This document shows, piece by piece, positions 33,067 to 45,678 of a stretch of 64,000 nt of DNA. The notes beneath the pieces are model-generated. The model was not told the DNA's origin, ran no database searches, and saw only the letters and a program-made list of their open reading frames with translations. A program made the translations under genes and the position numbers. The number at the start of each line of letters is the position of its first letter. Position 1 is the stretch's first letter. Source of the DNA: Dryas octopetala (taxonomy: Eukaryota > Streptophyta > Magnoliopsida > Rosales > Rosaceae); assembly GCA_963921425.1 (NCBI GenBank), contig OY992837.1:14853896-14917895 (forward strand), given 5' to 3'.

Positions 33067-34539
33067 TTAAATTTAGAGAAAATTTGGGTTAAATACCTAA
33101 TCCCAATAATGTTTTAGAAAACCAGTAAGACCATATAATTTTTGGGTTGGGCTACTAATTTATGGAGTTAATTTTCAGAATAGGTCACAAACTAACAACC
33201 AATTTCTATTGGGCCTTATTATTGACAGATTTGCCCTTTGGCCCATATCTGATGGAACTTGAAGTTCCTTAAAATAGTTTTGCTGTGATCGTCATTAAAA
33301 TATGACTCTTTTAAATTAGGTCGTTTGGCCACTTCTCTTTTTTTTTTTTTTTCTGTTTTCGTTTGTGATCGTCTCTCTCACGCAAATATTCTCTGCATTT
33401 GTTCGTGCAATTTCTGGAGATTTTGATGTGAGTTTGGTGAGCTCGCTTGGTTGTAAAGGTATGTGATCGCTCTCTGCTTTTCTTCGTTTGGTTGTGCGAT
33501 TTTGTAAATTGATGTTGTGTCAATGTTGAAGTTTATTGTAGGTTTTGATTTCGCATGTAATTTAGGGTTTTTCATTGATTGTTTAGAATTTGTGATCTTC
33601 ATTGTAAGTTTGAACTATGTTTTTTCTTCAAAATCTGAGTATATGATGAAACTCACAATGAATTATTTGTCTGGATTATGTTTCTTTTGAATTTGTGCTA
33701 TTATTTTTCCTAGGGTTTGAGTTGCGATTTTTGTTATCTTTGTGTAACTTTTGAGTTTTTTCAAGTTTTGTATATTGTTTAATTTTCGACTTTAGGCTTG
33801 GCTATGTTTTTCCTTATGTATTTGATTTGATTACTATTTCTCGTTATGTATGTTATTGTTCTATTATTATGGTTTCTGCATTAGAGTTATTATTCTGTAA
33901 TTTTGGAGTTCAGTCACAGCTTCTAATAATAAATTTAGGCATTAATTATGGAGCTCAGTCACAATTGCTCATTACCTTCTAAGTTCAGTCACAGTTTTTA
34001 TTAATTATTGTTTTTTTGTTTTTAATCTTAAAGGTGATGGAAAATTTCATAATAGGACGTTGTTGCTATGGCTCAGACATTTTCATGGTTAAGTTGTCTA
34101 TGACTTCATCGTTTGTTGATATAACTAGTAAGGTTTGTTTGAGGTTTAACTTGAAGTTAGGACTTTTTAAGTTGAGGTATGAACTTGTTGGGTGCTCTAA
34201 TTGCTTTTTGGACTGTGTGATGATTTGCAACTTATGTTGGCATATGCGGAAATATCAACTAGTAAATATGTGGACATAGTTGTAAAAGATTTGGTTTTGG
34301 AGAATGAGATTGAGAATTTAAACAATAATAGTGTTGTGCTTCATAAAAGTGCTTCTTCATCTACCAGTGTAATTTCTACTGATGTTGAGACTGACTACAG
34401 TGAATATTATGGCAAGTATAAGAGTTCCAAATCAATGGTCTATTTGTCAAATGAATGGCATCAATATATTCATAGCGTTGGTTTTGATTTTCATTTTGAA
34501 TATGTTTTCTTTATCAATTTGGTTGATTATGACTTTTAA
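33067..34539 (+). pseudogene. Mutator-like element 5' portion with PB1/MuDR-type N-terminal domain
   Basis: The left end (33089 onward) reads GGGTTAAATACCTAATCCC, which looks like a MULE terminal repeat. Two overlapping frames (about 34036-34280 and 34201-34539) carry FRFNLKLGLFKLRYELVGCS-type sequence, then DDLQLMLAYAEISTSKYVDI. This resembles the PB1-like N-terminal domain of plant MuDR transposases. The frame changes near 34210, within the domain, so it is broken. The apparent leading residues at 34016 are not an ATG start; the first ATG in frame is at 34037. The catalytic part is not seen before the assembly gap. Right end unknown. Confidence 0.5.
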
Positions 34540-34857
34540 TTGATCAACTTGCTTCGAGCTTTTAGGGATTTGGTTTTGATTTTCATTTTAAATATTTTCT
34601 TTCTGTGATTTGTTGCAATAAATTCTTTTATTAGTTTGATTATTTAGGGTTTGATCTGCGATTTTCAATTTTTTCTTTTCTATCTTTTCTGCATTTTTTT
34701 AGTTTGAGATATAGAAAGATAAAGATGAATTTCAAGTTGTTCTGCTTGATAGTCACAGGTTAAATTTTCTTCTTAGAGTGTATATATTTAATGTATTTGT
34801 TTAATGAAAATCCCATTTTTATGTGAGCTTTTATGTCAAACATCAAGGTGTTTTATG

Positions 34858-35057
34858 NNNNNNNNNNNNNNNNNNNNNNNNNNNNNNNNNNNNNNNNNNN
34901 NNNNNNNNNNNNNNNNNNNNNNNNNNNNNNNNNNNNNNNNNNNNNNNNNNNNNNNNNNNNNNNNNNNNNNNNNNNNNNNNNNNNNNNNNNNNNNNNNNNN
35001 NNNNNNNNNNNNNNNNNNNNNNNNNNNNNNNNNNNNNNNNNNNNNNNNNNNNNNNNN
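34858..35057. other. Assembly gap (200 N)
   Basis: Exactly 200 undetermined bases. The round number suggests a scaffold gap of estimated or fixed length. Any frame through it is meaningless. Confidence 1.
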
Positions 35058-35110
35058 TAAGAGGTGCCTCTTTCTCTTGCATGAGAGGGGTTCGAATCCC
35101 TTCTATGCCA
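35058..35110 (+). other. tRNA-like 3' half next to the gap
   Basis: GAGGGGTTCGAATCCCTTC is a perfect B-box/T-arm, and CTATGCCA follows. The 5' half is lost in the gap. It could be a tRNA gene, a tRNA relic or a SINE head. Confidence 0.3.
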
Positions 35111-35111
35111 A

Positions 35112-35336
35112 GTTATTTTTGTGTTGTTGAACGGCGTTGGCCGGTGGTTGGTGGTTGGCCGGCCGGACGGCGGTGGCTGATGGTCGGCCGGACGGAGGTG
35201 GCCGGTGGTCGGCCAGACGGAGGTGGCCGGTGGCCGGTCGGACGGAGGTGGCTGGTGGTCGGTCGGACGGCGGTGGTCGGTGGGCGGCCGGACGGCGGTG
35301 GCCGGTGGGCGGCCGGACGGCGGTGGCCGGTGGTTA
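35112..35336. repeat. GC-rich 24-bp minisatellite
   Basis: About nine units of GGCCGGACGGCGGTGGCCGG with variants. It differs sharply in base composition from its surroundings and starts shortly after the assembly gap. The gap may itself be due to this array. The long Gly/Arg/Trp frames are compositional. Confidence 0.85.
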
Positions 35337-35340
35337 GTTG

Positions 35341-35635
35341 GGAATATTTTAAATTTTTTTTATTGTAGTGGCATATGATGTAATTTTTATGAATTCTAGT
35401 ACCCTTCAATTTATTAGTTTGTTTGACTTTTCAACTAGTATCTAAATTAAAATGTTATTAAATTTTAGTACCTAAACTAAAAAATTATTAAAGTTTGGTA
35501 TTTAAAGTCAATGTACCTTTAAATTTATTCTCTACATTTTTTTTTTTGGGTCGAACCATATTTTCTGAAATATGTAAAAAATACAAACCCCTAAATAAAA
35601 CTATAAAATAAAGAAAAAACAAAAAAGGTTAGTTT
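35341..35635. other. Intergenic AT-rich DNA
   Basis: Short TAGTACCTAAA-type repeats, nothing else recognised. Confidence 0.5.
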
Positions 35636-38538
35636 GGACTTTGGAGTTAACGCTCACCCCAAAATAATATACCTGGCTCCGTTGCCTTGTTCTTCGTCGG
35701 GACTTCACTCTTCAGTCTGCGTGGGTGTTCAGTTTCTTCACTTCATCTTCTTGAATCAGATTCTTCGGCCCTTCAAATTTTCTACTTCTTCTTCAATTCT
35801 TCTTATTCGGTAGTTCCCACCCAATCTTGGAGGCTTGAGCAAAGCACGCAAAGAGCCAAAAGGTGTTTATTAATTTCCCATATTTTCTTGCTTGTTTAAT
35901 TTCTAAGTTTTGTAAACTTATTTAGGGTTTTCTGTATGAATATGCTCATTTGCATTTTTCTTAACTCAATATATAATTTGCTAGAATTTTATTATCTTAT
36001 TTGGCTCATCCTTCTCATCCAGCTATGTGTTTTACATGTTTTAAGCAGTGGTTAGTAGTTGATTACTGAGTTAATATGGGATCATTTAAGTAATCATTAG
36101 TTATGTGCTTGAAATGGATTCATGACAAAGTGAAGGAGCTGCAGTCCCTTATTGAAATTTGAAGTAGGAAGAAATTTTGGACCAGATTTGACAGACGAAA
36201 ATGAGAGAAAATAGGAAAAATACGGAGAAAAAAATGAATTTGTGCTTCTTTCTCTCCATCATGGGTTATAGTTTAATTTTTATTTAATTTATTTTTGGTT
36301 TTGGAAATTTCCTTGTGTTGTTTGTCTGCAGTATATACAGAAGCTTGCATTGAGAAGCAACCAGTTTTATTTAATGGATTTTTAATAATACCCATGTCAG
36401 TAGTTATAGAGCTCCTTGCACTCTCAGATTCTCACCATCTCATTTTCCTCACCTGTCCTCCCCCATCTCATCAATCATCACATTTTTTGCTTTGCAGTTT
36501 CAAATCTCTCAATTTTTCTCTCAAGAAGTCAAGGAATAATTATCTAGCATCACTGAGGACATTACTGTGAGTTTAAATTTTGACTCCAACTTAAAAAAAA
36601 ACACACACATGCTCATGCTCACAGAATTGACTGCGTGAGATTTCATCTTGTATTTGAGAACCCTGGAATCTTTTATTGGGTTTTTATCTACTATGTGGCT
36701 TTTAATTTTTTATTGTTGCTGCTACTTAGACTTGAACATCTGTTTTCTTGCTGAGTGGTGAATTTTGATGGTTGGAAGTTAAAATCGTATTACTTTTTCT
36801 TATTAAAGACTAGGCAATGAGAACGTAGTTTTGATTGTTTTATTGTCTCTCAAATAGAGGGAGAAAATAAAGGATTAGGAGGCTGCAGTATAAACTGTAT
36901 TTGGTAACTGAAATTTTCTTTGATAGAATTGAAATTGGCAATATGGTTACCATTCTTGTCCATCAAAGCCTTCAGGGTCTTGAACCAAAAGAAATGCTTT
37001 TAGGTTTTTTCTTCTTTGTTAATTTTTTCATGGTCTCCTTCATATTCCTTGGTGCTTTCTGGAATCGTTATTTTTGCTCTTGCTGACTTATTGGTCTGAC
37101 ACATTAGATGACTGTAGTAGTTCCTTGCAGGTTGAGTTGATTTTCTGTAAATAATGGATTTAAGATGTGATAAATTATTTCTCAACGACTAGTTTAGGAC
37201 CTTTAGGTTTTGGTAAGATCATTCCTGACAATAGATTTCTTCACAAAATATTTAGGATGAAAGACATGCTCCCTAAACTCTGACTGGTTTTCCATTTTGG
37301 TCTTTGCACACTAAAAATTCCCAATTGAGTCCTTAAGTTTTGGTTTGTGTTTTTATTAAGGACAAAATAAAGCATCTGTTTAAAGACTTGATGGAAAAAG
37401 GGCAACTTCGTTAATTTTAGGTACTACCTAGTCCTCATATATCTTCCTACTCCTAAATTCTATAGTTTCCCACCGTTGTTTCTTCTTCCTTCCCACTCTC
37501 ATCTTTCCTTCTGCCAATATCCAAGAGTCAAGTGAAGCATGTTGCTTATGATATAGATAATCTGCCAAACATACATATCTCTAGGAACTAGGAATTTAGA
37601 AGTTGAGCACCAGGGGGCATTAGTGTATTTAAGCCAAAATTAATGCAGTATGTAGGATTCAATGTGCAAGGTTGGTAGCAACATCCAATATGTGATCTTT
37701 ATTTATTTGAATAATTCTTTTGCATCACTTATGTACATAATTATTATTTGTACCAATGAAATTATACTGTTTTGGCGTTATGCTGTTAAAATATTCATTG
37801 ATACTCTGCTACGTAAAACTCATTTGTTTGGTTGTTAATTTTTATTCTTTTTTCTTTTTTTTTTTTGGTCAAATCAAGGCTGATTTTTGTGTAAAAGGAT
37901 GCATAAATGCAAGTGAAATATAAGAATGATGGCTATAGGATAATTTTTTTGCTAAATCAAGGTTGACTTTTTTCATATTATTATGCTTTACTAATTTTAT
38001 TGACTGATGGTTATAGGTGATGCAACACTAATTTTAGATTGTTATTGATTTGTGATTGCAGTTGCTTTACCTTGCTTAGGGTGATCAAAGTTTAAGGTTA
38101 GACATCTCCAAACTGAAGCAATGTTCGATGTTTTTGTTTTTTTTTAATTTAGATGGTTGCTTTCCTTGTTTCTTTTCTTTTTTGTTTGTGTTCTTCTGAC
38201 TGTATCAATTAGAATAGTTGGACTTAATAGACAATAAATTCTCTTTCGCATAACTGGTGGAAAAAAAATCAGCCTTCAGTTTATGTGCAAGTGGAGGTAA
38301 AATGTTCTAATGGTTTTGCTTGATATATGACTCAGTACTTTTATTGCAAATGTCTACAATGCAGTATGGGTTTGATATTTGCATATTAGATTCATTGAAT
38401 TCCTTTCCTTTCTAATGTTACCTTCTCCACACCACCACAAAAACAAAGTGGTTTTCCAATCAAATGAGAGTATTTGTGTGTTCTCTCATTCAATGTTTCA
38501 TGATTAATTAAATAAATTGGATTGTGGTAATCAGTGGC

Positions 38539-39023
38539 CAGTGCCAGAGCCACATTGGGGGCATTGGGGTCTCATGCGACCCCAATTGTCAGGTTGTTTC
38601 ACTCCTACAATTTTGCGTCTGACCCCATTACCCTTTTAGACAAAAAAAAAAATTAGACTCTATTTTTTATGAACACTAAAACATGGTTTTCTTATTTGAA
38701 TATGAATGGTGTGTTACTTTTGTTTCTGTGTGCTTTTGGCTATTGGCGTGTTGTGTTTGTTTCTTTTGATTAGTTTAATTGGTTTTGGTTTTCTCTGGTG
38801 ATTTCATGAATACTTATTTTATGTCTTCTAAATATATGAAGATGGCACAAAATTGCAAATATCATTTGTTAAACGTAGTTTGTTGGCTCTCACAACAGTT
38901 ATCAAGAAGCTAAGATAAGTAGATACAACAGCTAGAAAATTTTCTATTGGATTATAGTGGGAAGGAGAAAATTTTCTTTTGTTATCATGTCCCCATTATG
39001 ATTAATATCTGGCTAGGCCACTG
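38539..39023. mobile_element. Non-autonomous hAT element, 485 bp
   Basis: The ends are CAGTGCCAGAGCCA and, inverted, CAGTGGCCTAGCCA. A perfect 8-bp target duplication TCAGTGGC flanks it (38531-38538 and 39024-39031). No transposase. It lies in the presumed 5' region of the MZT1 gene. Confidence 0.9.
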
Positions 39024-39487
39024 TCAGTGGCCAATTCTTAACAAACCTAATTTGACCAGCCGATACAGTCCTATTTTCGCATTCCAAAAATGGAAATTTA
39101 CACCTATTCTTGACAATTATTCTGGTCATCTGAAACTTTTTCTTTTTTTTTTCCCTGTCATTTCAAATGCCATTTTCACCATTACGTGGAGCTCCACCTT
39201 CTCTCTCTGCCTCGGGAGCCTACAAAGCCAAAACGGTTTTGAAATTGGATGGTAAATTTTGCTTCATTTCTCTATCTCTAATTGAGGCCTTTGATCTTTG
39301 AAGCAATAGCTTTTGGCGTCTATATGAATCCCCATCTGCAATGGCAAAGAAAACTTTCCTTTCTCCCTTTGCTCGATTCCATCCACCTTTGTATGCTCGT
39401 TATGTAAATCTACATCAAGGTATTTCTTTGTGTTGTTTTAGTATTGATTAGGATTCTTGTATACCATTTTGTTATCGTCTACTTGCA

Positions 39488-39489
<2 letters not shown>

Positions 39490-39536
<47 letters not shown>
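39490..39536. repeat. (CT)n microsatellite
   Basis: CT repeat of about 47 bp within the presumed 5' UTR intron of MZT1. Confidence 0.95.
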
Positions 39537-39540
<4 letters not shown>

Positions 39541-39855
39541 CTGCAACATTTTGTGAGTCCGTCTGTTCTCCCTCAAATTAAGCACCAAGGGAAGCAGATT
39601 CAACAAGAACTTTGAGAACCTAAATAGAAAAGTATTTACACTATACATATGAGGTAGATTTATTTTTCTATACTATGAAAGAAGTTAGAGAAAGGTCTTA
39701 GTATGGATATTTCCGAATCTTTATCTACGTTCAATTATTAGTATGTTCAGTTTTAATGGTGAAAACCCATTCATCAATTCAGACCAGGTATAAATTATGT
39801 TCTTGTTCTTGTCATTAAGTGTTCAATTTGGCTGTTTTTGTTTTCTCAGCTTAAT

Positions 39856-40071
39856 ATGGATGCGGATGCTGCAAAAACTGCCCGAGAATCTCTTGACCTA
39901 GCATTTCAGATGTCCAACATTCTTGACACGGGGCTTGATCGTCACACCTTGTCCATTCTCATTGCACTCTGTGATCTGGGTCTCAACCCTGAGGCGTTGG
40001 CTGCCGTTGTCAAGGAACTCCGAAGAGAACTGGTGCCACTTACGCCACCAGATGCTACTCCTGTGCCGTGA
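39856..40071 (+). CDS. MZT1: Mitotic-spindle organizing protein 1 (GIP1/MZT1 family)
   Basis: A 71-residue protein starting MDADAAKTARESLDLAFQMS. The core reads NILDTGLDRHTLSILIALCD and LGLNPEALAAVVKELRREL, an almost complete match to plant GIP1/GIP2 (MZT1) proteins. These bind the N-termini of gamma-tubulin complex proteins and recruit the complex to microtubule-nucleating sites and the nuclear envelope. The length is normal for the family (about 70 residues). The ATG at 39856 is chosen because TTTTCTCAG directly upstream is a splice acceptor; family 5' UTR introns are usual. The coding part has no intron. The short Pro/Thr-rich C-terminus is the variable region. Intact and probably functional. 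Confidence 0.93.
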   Translation: MDADAAKTARESLDLAFQMSNILDTGLDRHTLSILIALCDLGLNPEALAAVVKELRRELVPLTPPDATPVP

Positions 40072-40227
40072 ACAGGTTTTTGTATTTGGATCTCAATTCT
40101 GGCCTTGTCGGTATGATTATTTATGTTAATTTCCTCATTGATCTGATTCTTAATGAAGGTAGAAGGAGAAGGCAAATGGAGAAGCCACATATGAAGATGT
40201 GACGTTCTTAGATGCTTATATTATTTA

Positions 40228-40622
40228 GGGATTAATGTCATTTTGCTCCCCAGACTATTACACATGTATCAGTTTGCTCCCCAGACTTCTAATTTGGAAA
40301 ATTAAGGACCCTGACTTTTTCAATTTTGCCAATTAAGGTTATTCCGTCAATTTATACATTTTTCATCTAAAATGTCGAGATGATCAAGTAAAATTTAGCA
40401 AGAAATAAAAGAGAAAAAATGATGCATGAGGAAAAAATGATAAGATCTAATTGGAAGGAACCATTTTGCCCTCAAAGATTTGGATAAAAAATGTGTAAAT
40501 TGACAAAAGAACCTCAATTGGCAAAATTGAAAAAGTCAGAGTCCTTAATTTTCCAAATTAGAAGTCTGGGGAGCAAACTGATACAAGTGTAATAGTCGGG
40601 GGAGCAAAATGGTATTAATCCC
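40228..40622. mobile_element. Mutator-like MITE, 395 bp, with empty-site evidence
   Basis: The termini GGGATTAAT...ATTAATCCC extend into long arms of more than 100 bp (TTTGCTCCCCAGACT and its inverse). A perfect 9-bp duplication TATTATTTA flanks it (40219-40227 and 40623-40631). The paralogous position at about 53557-53575 (GCTTATATTATTTATTTGTC) is uninterrupted and has a single TATTATTTA. Confidence 0.95.
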
Positions 40623-41262
40623 TATTATTTATTTGTCTTTTTAAAACTTGTTTTTCTTCTATAAGAAATTAATAAACTTGAATTCAGTGTGATAGTGCAT
40701 CTTCATCCCTATTCCCTAATATATATAGAACACAAATTTGGAGCATTTGTCTTCCTAATACGAAGCCTATTTTTTTTCCTCTCATTTTCTTTTATTGGAG
40801 GTATATGCTTGTAAGCTTATAGCAATCCCTTTCTAGATTGGGAATTTAAATACATAATATTATTCCTATCTCCTCATAAAGAAGCCACATTCAAATAATT
40901 CCAAAATTATTTGGAATTTTAGCCATTAGACCATATATGCACATACGCAATCAGTTTCCTTTTGATTGCAAAATTTTGCAGTGCAAATGGGCAACTGCAT
41001 ATAGACAGTGTTCTCCATATAAGTTCAAGGGTGCCTTAACCTTACAAACAGAAAATAGCTACACTACAAACATAACTGTTATGCCATGGATCAATGAACA
41101 TAAGCACAATACGCTGTGGCAATATAAATAGGATTCGCTGTTCAATTTTTTTTTTATGCTAACCTTATACTTGTGTCTAAAATGAGAACGACATAGATTT
41201 AGATATAAGCACAAGATCAACATAAAAAACATCCAGATTTGTGGAGATAAGACCTCTTCTTC

Positions 41263-41269
41263 TATAAAA
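41263..41269 (+). promoter_or_regulatory. TATA box, chitinase copy 1
   Basis: TATAAAA, 84 bp upstream of the start codon and conserved in the duplicated copy. Confidence 0.8.
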
Positions 41270-41352
41270 GGATCCCAGCTCTTTCATATCATTGGCACAG
41301 ACAACATTTCTCACCAAAAGCTCCACAAAAACATCTCAAGCCACTACTTTTG

Positions 41353-42252
<900 letters not shown>

Positions 42253-42860
42253 TTTTTTAATGTAAAATTAAGGATTCTTATGTATCGTTGTGCCTTGACT
42301 ATATAAATATATATCTTATTTCGAGTTTATAAATGATATAATCTATCTAGTTTAAGAGAATGCAATAATTGGATGTCAACTTTGATGAATTCTGCAGCTT
42401 GTGCATCATACAAGATTTACCAATTAGCTCTTGGATTTTCTATGTCTCGATCAGTTATAACCCGGCCGATTTCTATCTACATCTGTTTTGACTATCTAGT
42501 GGACATTGTGGAATAACTGCATGTACATTGAGATGAAGGATGGGTATTGATGGTGAAGGAGCTGAAGTGTGTGAACTCTCTCTTCATGGCCTTGTGTATA
42601 CACGATCTAGGCCTTCCTCAATTAGCTAGCTTCTTCACTGCAACCAAAGTGCGGGCCATCTGCTGATGGGATGAGTATTCTTCCCCTTTTTTATGGGTTT
42701 GACTTCAAAAGATGGAGGGCGCTGCATGTCTTTTCATGTTTTAATGCCGAGAAAAACTTGGGTGAGACGGTCATACCACGTCATTAAACTGATATAGTGG
42801 GACCAACTACTTATAAGAAGTCACGTGTTAACAATTTATATTCTCAATACATGATATAAT
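42253..42860. other. Downstream and intergenic DNA
   Basis: Presumably the 3' flank of the chitinase pseudogene. No further gene recognised. Confidence 0.5.
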
Positions 42861-42869
42861 TTTATTTTA

Positions 42870-43187
42870 GGGCTAATTACAAAATATCCCTCCTAGGTTT
42901 GCTGTCATTTTCAATTCTCTCATAAGATTTAATTTTTTCAATGTACATATAGTTTTCAATTTAAGTCAACCCACCGAGAACGGCTCCATCAAGGCTCTTG
43001 AACTCAACCACCACCACTCACTTTGAAACCTCCACTGACACCGCCACAACTGCCGCACCAAAGTCCAACGAAGGGTTACATTGACTTAAATTGAAAATTA
43101 CATGATGTAGTACATTAAAAAAATTAAAACCTTATGGGGAAAATTGAAAATGAGGCAAACTTGGGTGAGGTACTTTGTAATTAGCCC
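42870..43187. mobile_element. Mutator-like MITE, 318 bp
   Basis: The termini GGGCTAATTAC...GTAATTAGCCC continue as long arms (TTTTCAATTTAAGTCAA and its inverse). A perfect 9-bp duplication TTTATTTTA flanks it (42861-42869 and 43188-43196). No coding capacity. Confidence 0.92.
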
Positions 43188-43367
43188 TTTATTTTATAGT
43201 CTCAATGCATGGTGTGTATATTCCTAAAACATATTATAAATTGGAAATTGCAAACTTTTAATATGGCTTTTCATGAGTCGTTGGTCTATCCACATCAACA
43301 CGATAATGTGCCCCTCCCTCAGTTTCATTTGCATAAAATGTCTACGGCCACTTTGTTTTACTTGTCT

Positions 43368-43560
43368 CACTGTAAGAAATGTGAACAAAGCCCACTCTCA
43401 TTAGTTGCACAGAAATGAGTGACAATTGGATAATAAGGACTAAAGTGCCTCTATTTTAACAAAAATAGGTAGCAATTGGGCAATAGGGACTAAAGTTTCC
43501 AATTGCCACTCCTTTCTGTGCAACCGATAAGAATGGGCTTTGCTCACATTTCTTGTAGTG
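43368..43560. mobile_element. CACTA-type MITE, 193 bp
   Basis: The termini CACTGTAAGAAATGTGA and, inverted, CACTACAAGAAATGTGA continue with CAAAGCCCA and GTTGCACAGAAA in both arms. A 3-bp duplication TCT flanks it. The CACTACAAGAAA end is the same as that of the CACTA element at 59253. Confidence 0.88.
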
Positions 43561-45214
43561 TCTGTTTACTCTCAACACATGCAATGCATTCCTTCAGCAA
43601 TTTTTGTGCATCAGTTTCTTCAAAACATTGCCTTTATTGTATGTTATACATTTCTCATGATAACGCTATATCCATACATACATGCATATCGATCTTCTTG
43701 GACTAGTAAATGTTACATTATTTTCTTCATCTATCAATTAATTTTGTTCATCAGTTTCTTCAAAACATAGCCTAAATTAATTGTATTTAATTTATATATC
43801 TTGTATGATGTACGCTCAATCTCTTCAACCAAAGGAGCGCAGTTCTTCTCCCTTTAGCTCTTCTTCTCTTCTTATTTATTTTTGGTGGGGTTCTACACTC
43901 TTGAAGCAGAAGAACCCAGGTATGTCTTATATTTTTTTCATTAATCTTTCTTGCTATTTAATTTTAGGGTTTTATATTTTATCTTATGTTCTCTTCAAAA
44001 TTACTTGTTTCGTTCTTATTTTCTCTCACAAATCCACTGCACTAATTGTTTCTTAAATTCTGAATTTGAAAATCCTATTAACAATTTTTTTTTTTTTGGA
44101 TTAAATTTTTGCGTTCTTGAGTGGGTTTTTTTTATTCAGTCCTTTGTTTGGTTCGCAAGCTGAAAATCGGTAGTTCAGATGCCCACCTGAGCTTTCCTTA
44201 TCTATTTTGATAGGAAGCTTTCCTTATGTTTGAAAATCCTGGCATTTTGTTTTTTTTTTTCACATACACCACATATGCTTTAGGATATTCTCAATCAGAG
44301 GACCTTCTGAAGATCGAGCAGCACAAGCCCAACATATCAAAGTTGCTTTTCTGCAACTTTTCGGCTTCCTTGTTTTTGTCCTGCTGGGCAGCAGTCCTAA
44401 TAATTATCTCCCAACTTTCAGCTGCAAACAGAGAGAACCATTTTGTTAATGTATATATAGGCTAGCAAGAAGATCATAGAAAATTAATGAAATTGTTGTT
44501 GTATTGATCAATTGTTTGATAACCTGGTCACTACATTAATTACAAGTGATGATAAGTGATTAGAGGGTCATAAATTCAAGTTTCTTAATGTGTAATTTTA
44601 TTGCTAATTAAGGAACGATCTTTGTGACATTTCAAAAAAAAAAAAAAAAGAACATGTGTACGTGTGTCTGTGAGCTACATACAAACCATAAACAAAGAGC
44701 AAGAGACTTGTGAAAGTCAGGTGGTGAATTAAGAACAATTGCATAACCCATAATGCCGGAAGAGATCTCCAAATTTCCCTATTTCTGCTTTATTTAGTGT
44801 TTTCATTAATTTAAACAAAACTCTACATGATGTACATGTAAACATGAGATGGAATATTCCTTTATATATATAAGTGTTTTGAACTAATAATCTGATTAAG
44901 ATATTAAGATTCACAATATAGTAATTAACATGGTATGTTAGATTGTGTGAAGATAGTATTAATTTCCACCTGTATGTGTCCCAGTTGGCAGCTGCATGCT
45001 AATTAAGTAACATTGATTAGATATTCAAGTGCATGCTTACATATGTTTTATATTCTTTTTCCTTCTTTTGCTTTTTTTTTTTTTTTTTTTCAGAATCTAT
45101 CTCAGACAAAATCCATGAACAGTGAAAGTTATGAAAAAAATATGTATAAACGCAAGTGGAAGTGGTTTTTTTAACAAAAACAAGTAAGTGTAAAACACTT
45201 TCAGCATCATGTTG
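43561..45214. other. Intergenic DNA with an unrecognised frame
   Basis: A 79-codon plus-strand frame at 44226-44465 encodes SEDLLKIEQHKPNISKLL followed by a hydrophobic segment (SCWAAVLIIIS). CT-rich, UTR-like sequence with a possible donor lies at 43810-43920. It may be an exon of an unidentified gene. I do not recognise a family. Confidence 0.3.
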
Positions 45215-45219
45215 ATTTT

Positions 45220-45646
45220 TGATGTAGAACAAATGGCAGAACGGTTCATGCAACAACTTGACCGCCAGAAGCCCAAGAAAAGAAACAAGCTTCAGCCCGG
45301 CCCGGTGTCAGAAATGGGCCCATGATATACCGATTCGAAGGGAACGACTAGGGTCTATTTTGGCCAAATTCCTTCGTTTAGGGCTTCAAATAAGCAATTT
45401 AGTGTTTTAGAATAAATTTCCTAAATTGCACTTTATTTCCTTTTTTATTTCCGTTTTGAATTTCGAACGTCTAGGGTTCTGAACGTATTTAAACAACTTT
45501 TTGGCTGTTTGTAAGAGGCAGTTTTATTATTTTCAATCAGAAAAACCTTGAGATTTCTCTCATTTCTCTGGTGGATTCCAGATTCTTTCTTAGGGATTAA
45601 CGCTGGTTTTCCCTAATATTTCTTAATTGTGTGTTACGCTGCGTCA
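45220..45646 (+). mobile_element. 5' LTR of the Ty3/gypsy element
   Basis: 427 bp from TGATGTAGAAC to GCTGCGTCA. It nearly equals the 3' LTR (50176-50637), apart from a 35-bp difference at about 45330 and a handful of substitutions. The target duplication ATTTT lies at 45215-45219. Confidence 0.95.
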
Positions 45647-45648
45647 AG

Positions 45649-45660
45649 TGGTATCAGAGC
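45649..45660 (+). other. Primer-binding site (tRNA-iMet)
   Basis: TGGTATCAGAGC, the complement of the plant initiator methionine tRNA 3' end, two bases after the 5' LTR. Confidence 0.92.
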
Positions 45661-45678
45661 AAGGAGTTACCTGGCTCG

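Larger units (their letters stand above)
35640..39849 (+). promoter_or_regulatory. Likely promoter and 5' UTR introns of the MZT1 gene
   Basis: CT-rich UTR-like sequence (35670-35863) ends AGCCAAAAG followed by GTGTTTATT, a plausible donor. A second UTR-like block (39180-39419) ends CATCAAG with GTATTTC. A clear acceptor TTTTCTCAG ends at 39849, six bases before the start codon. Exon structure is inferred and no transcript evidence exists. The interval contains a hAT element (38539-39023) and a (CT)n tract. Confidence 0.4.

Noticed and set aside
35107..35409. Gly/Trp/Arg-rich frames at the GC-rich array
   Set aside because: Compositional frames of a 24-bp minisatellite; several run into the assembly gap.
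36295..36570. 91-codon frame in the MZT1 upstream region
   Set aside because: Low-complexity, no domain, and no splice or promoter context that supports a separate gene.
40937..41131. 64-codon frame duplicated at 53868-54062
   Set aside because: Conserved only because the whole promoter segment is duplicated. It lies upstream of the TATA box and has no family similarity.
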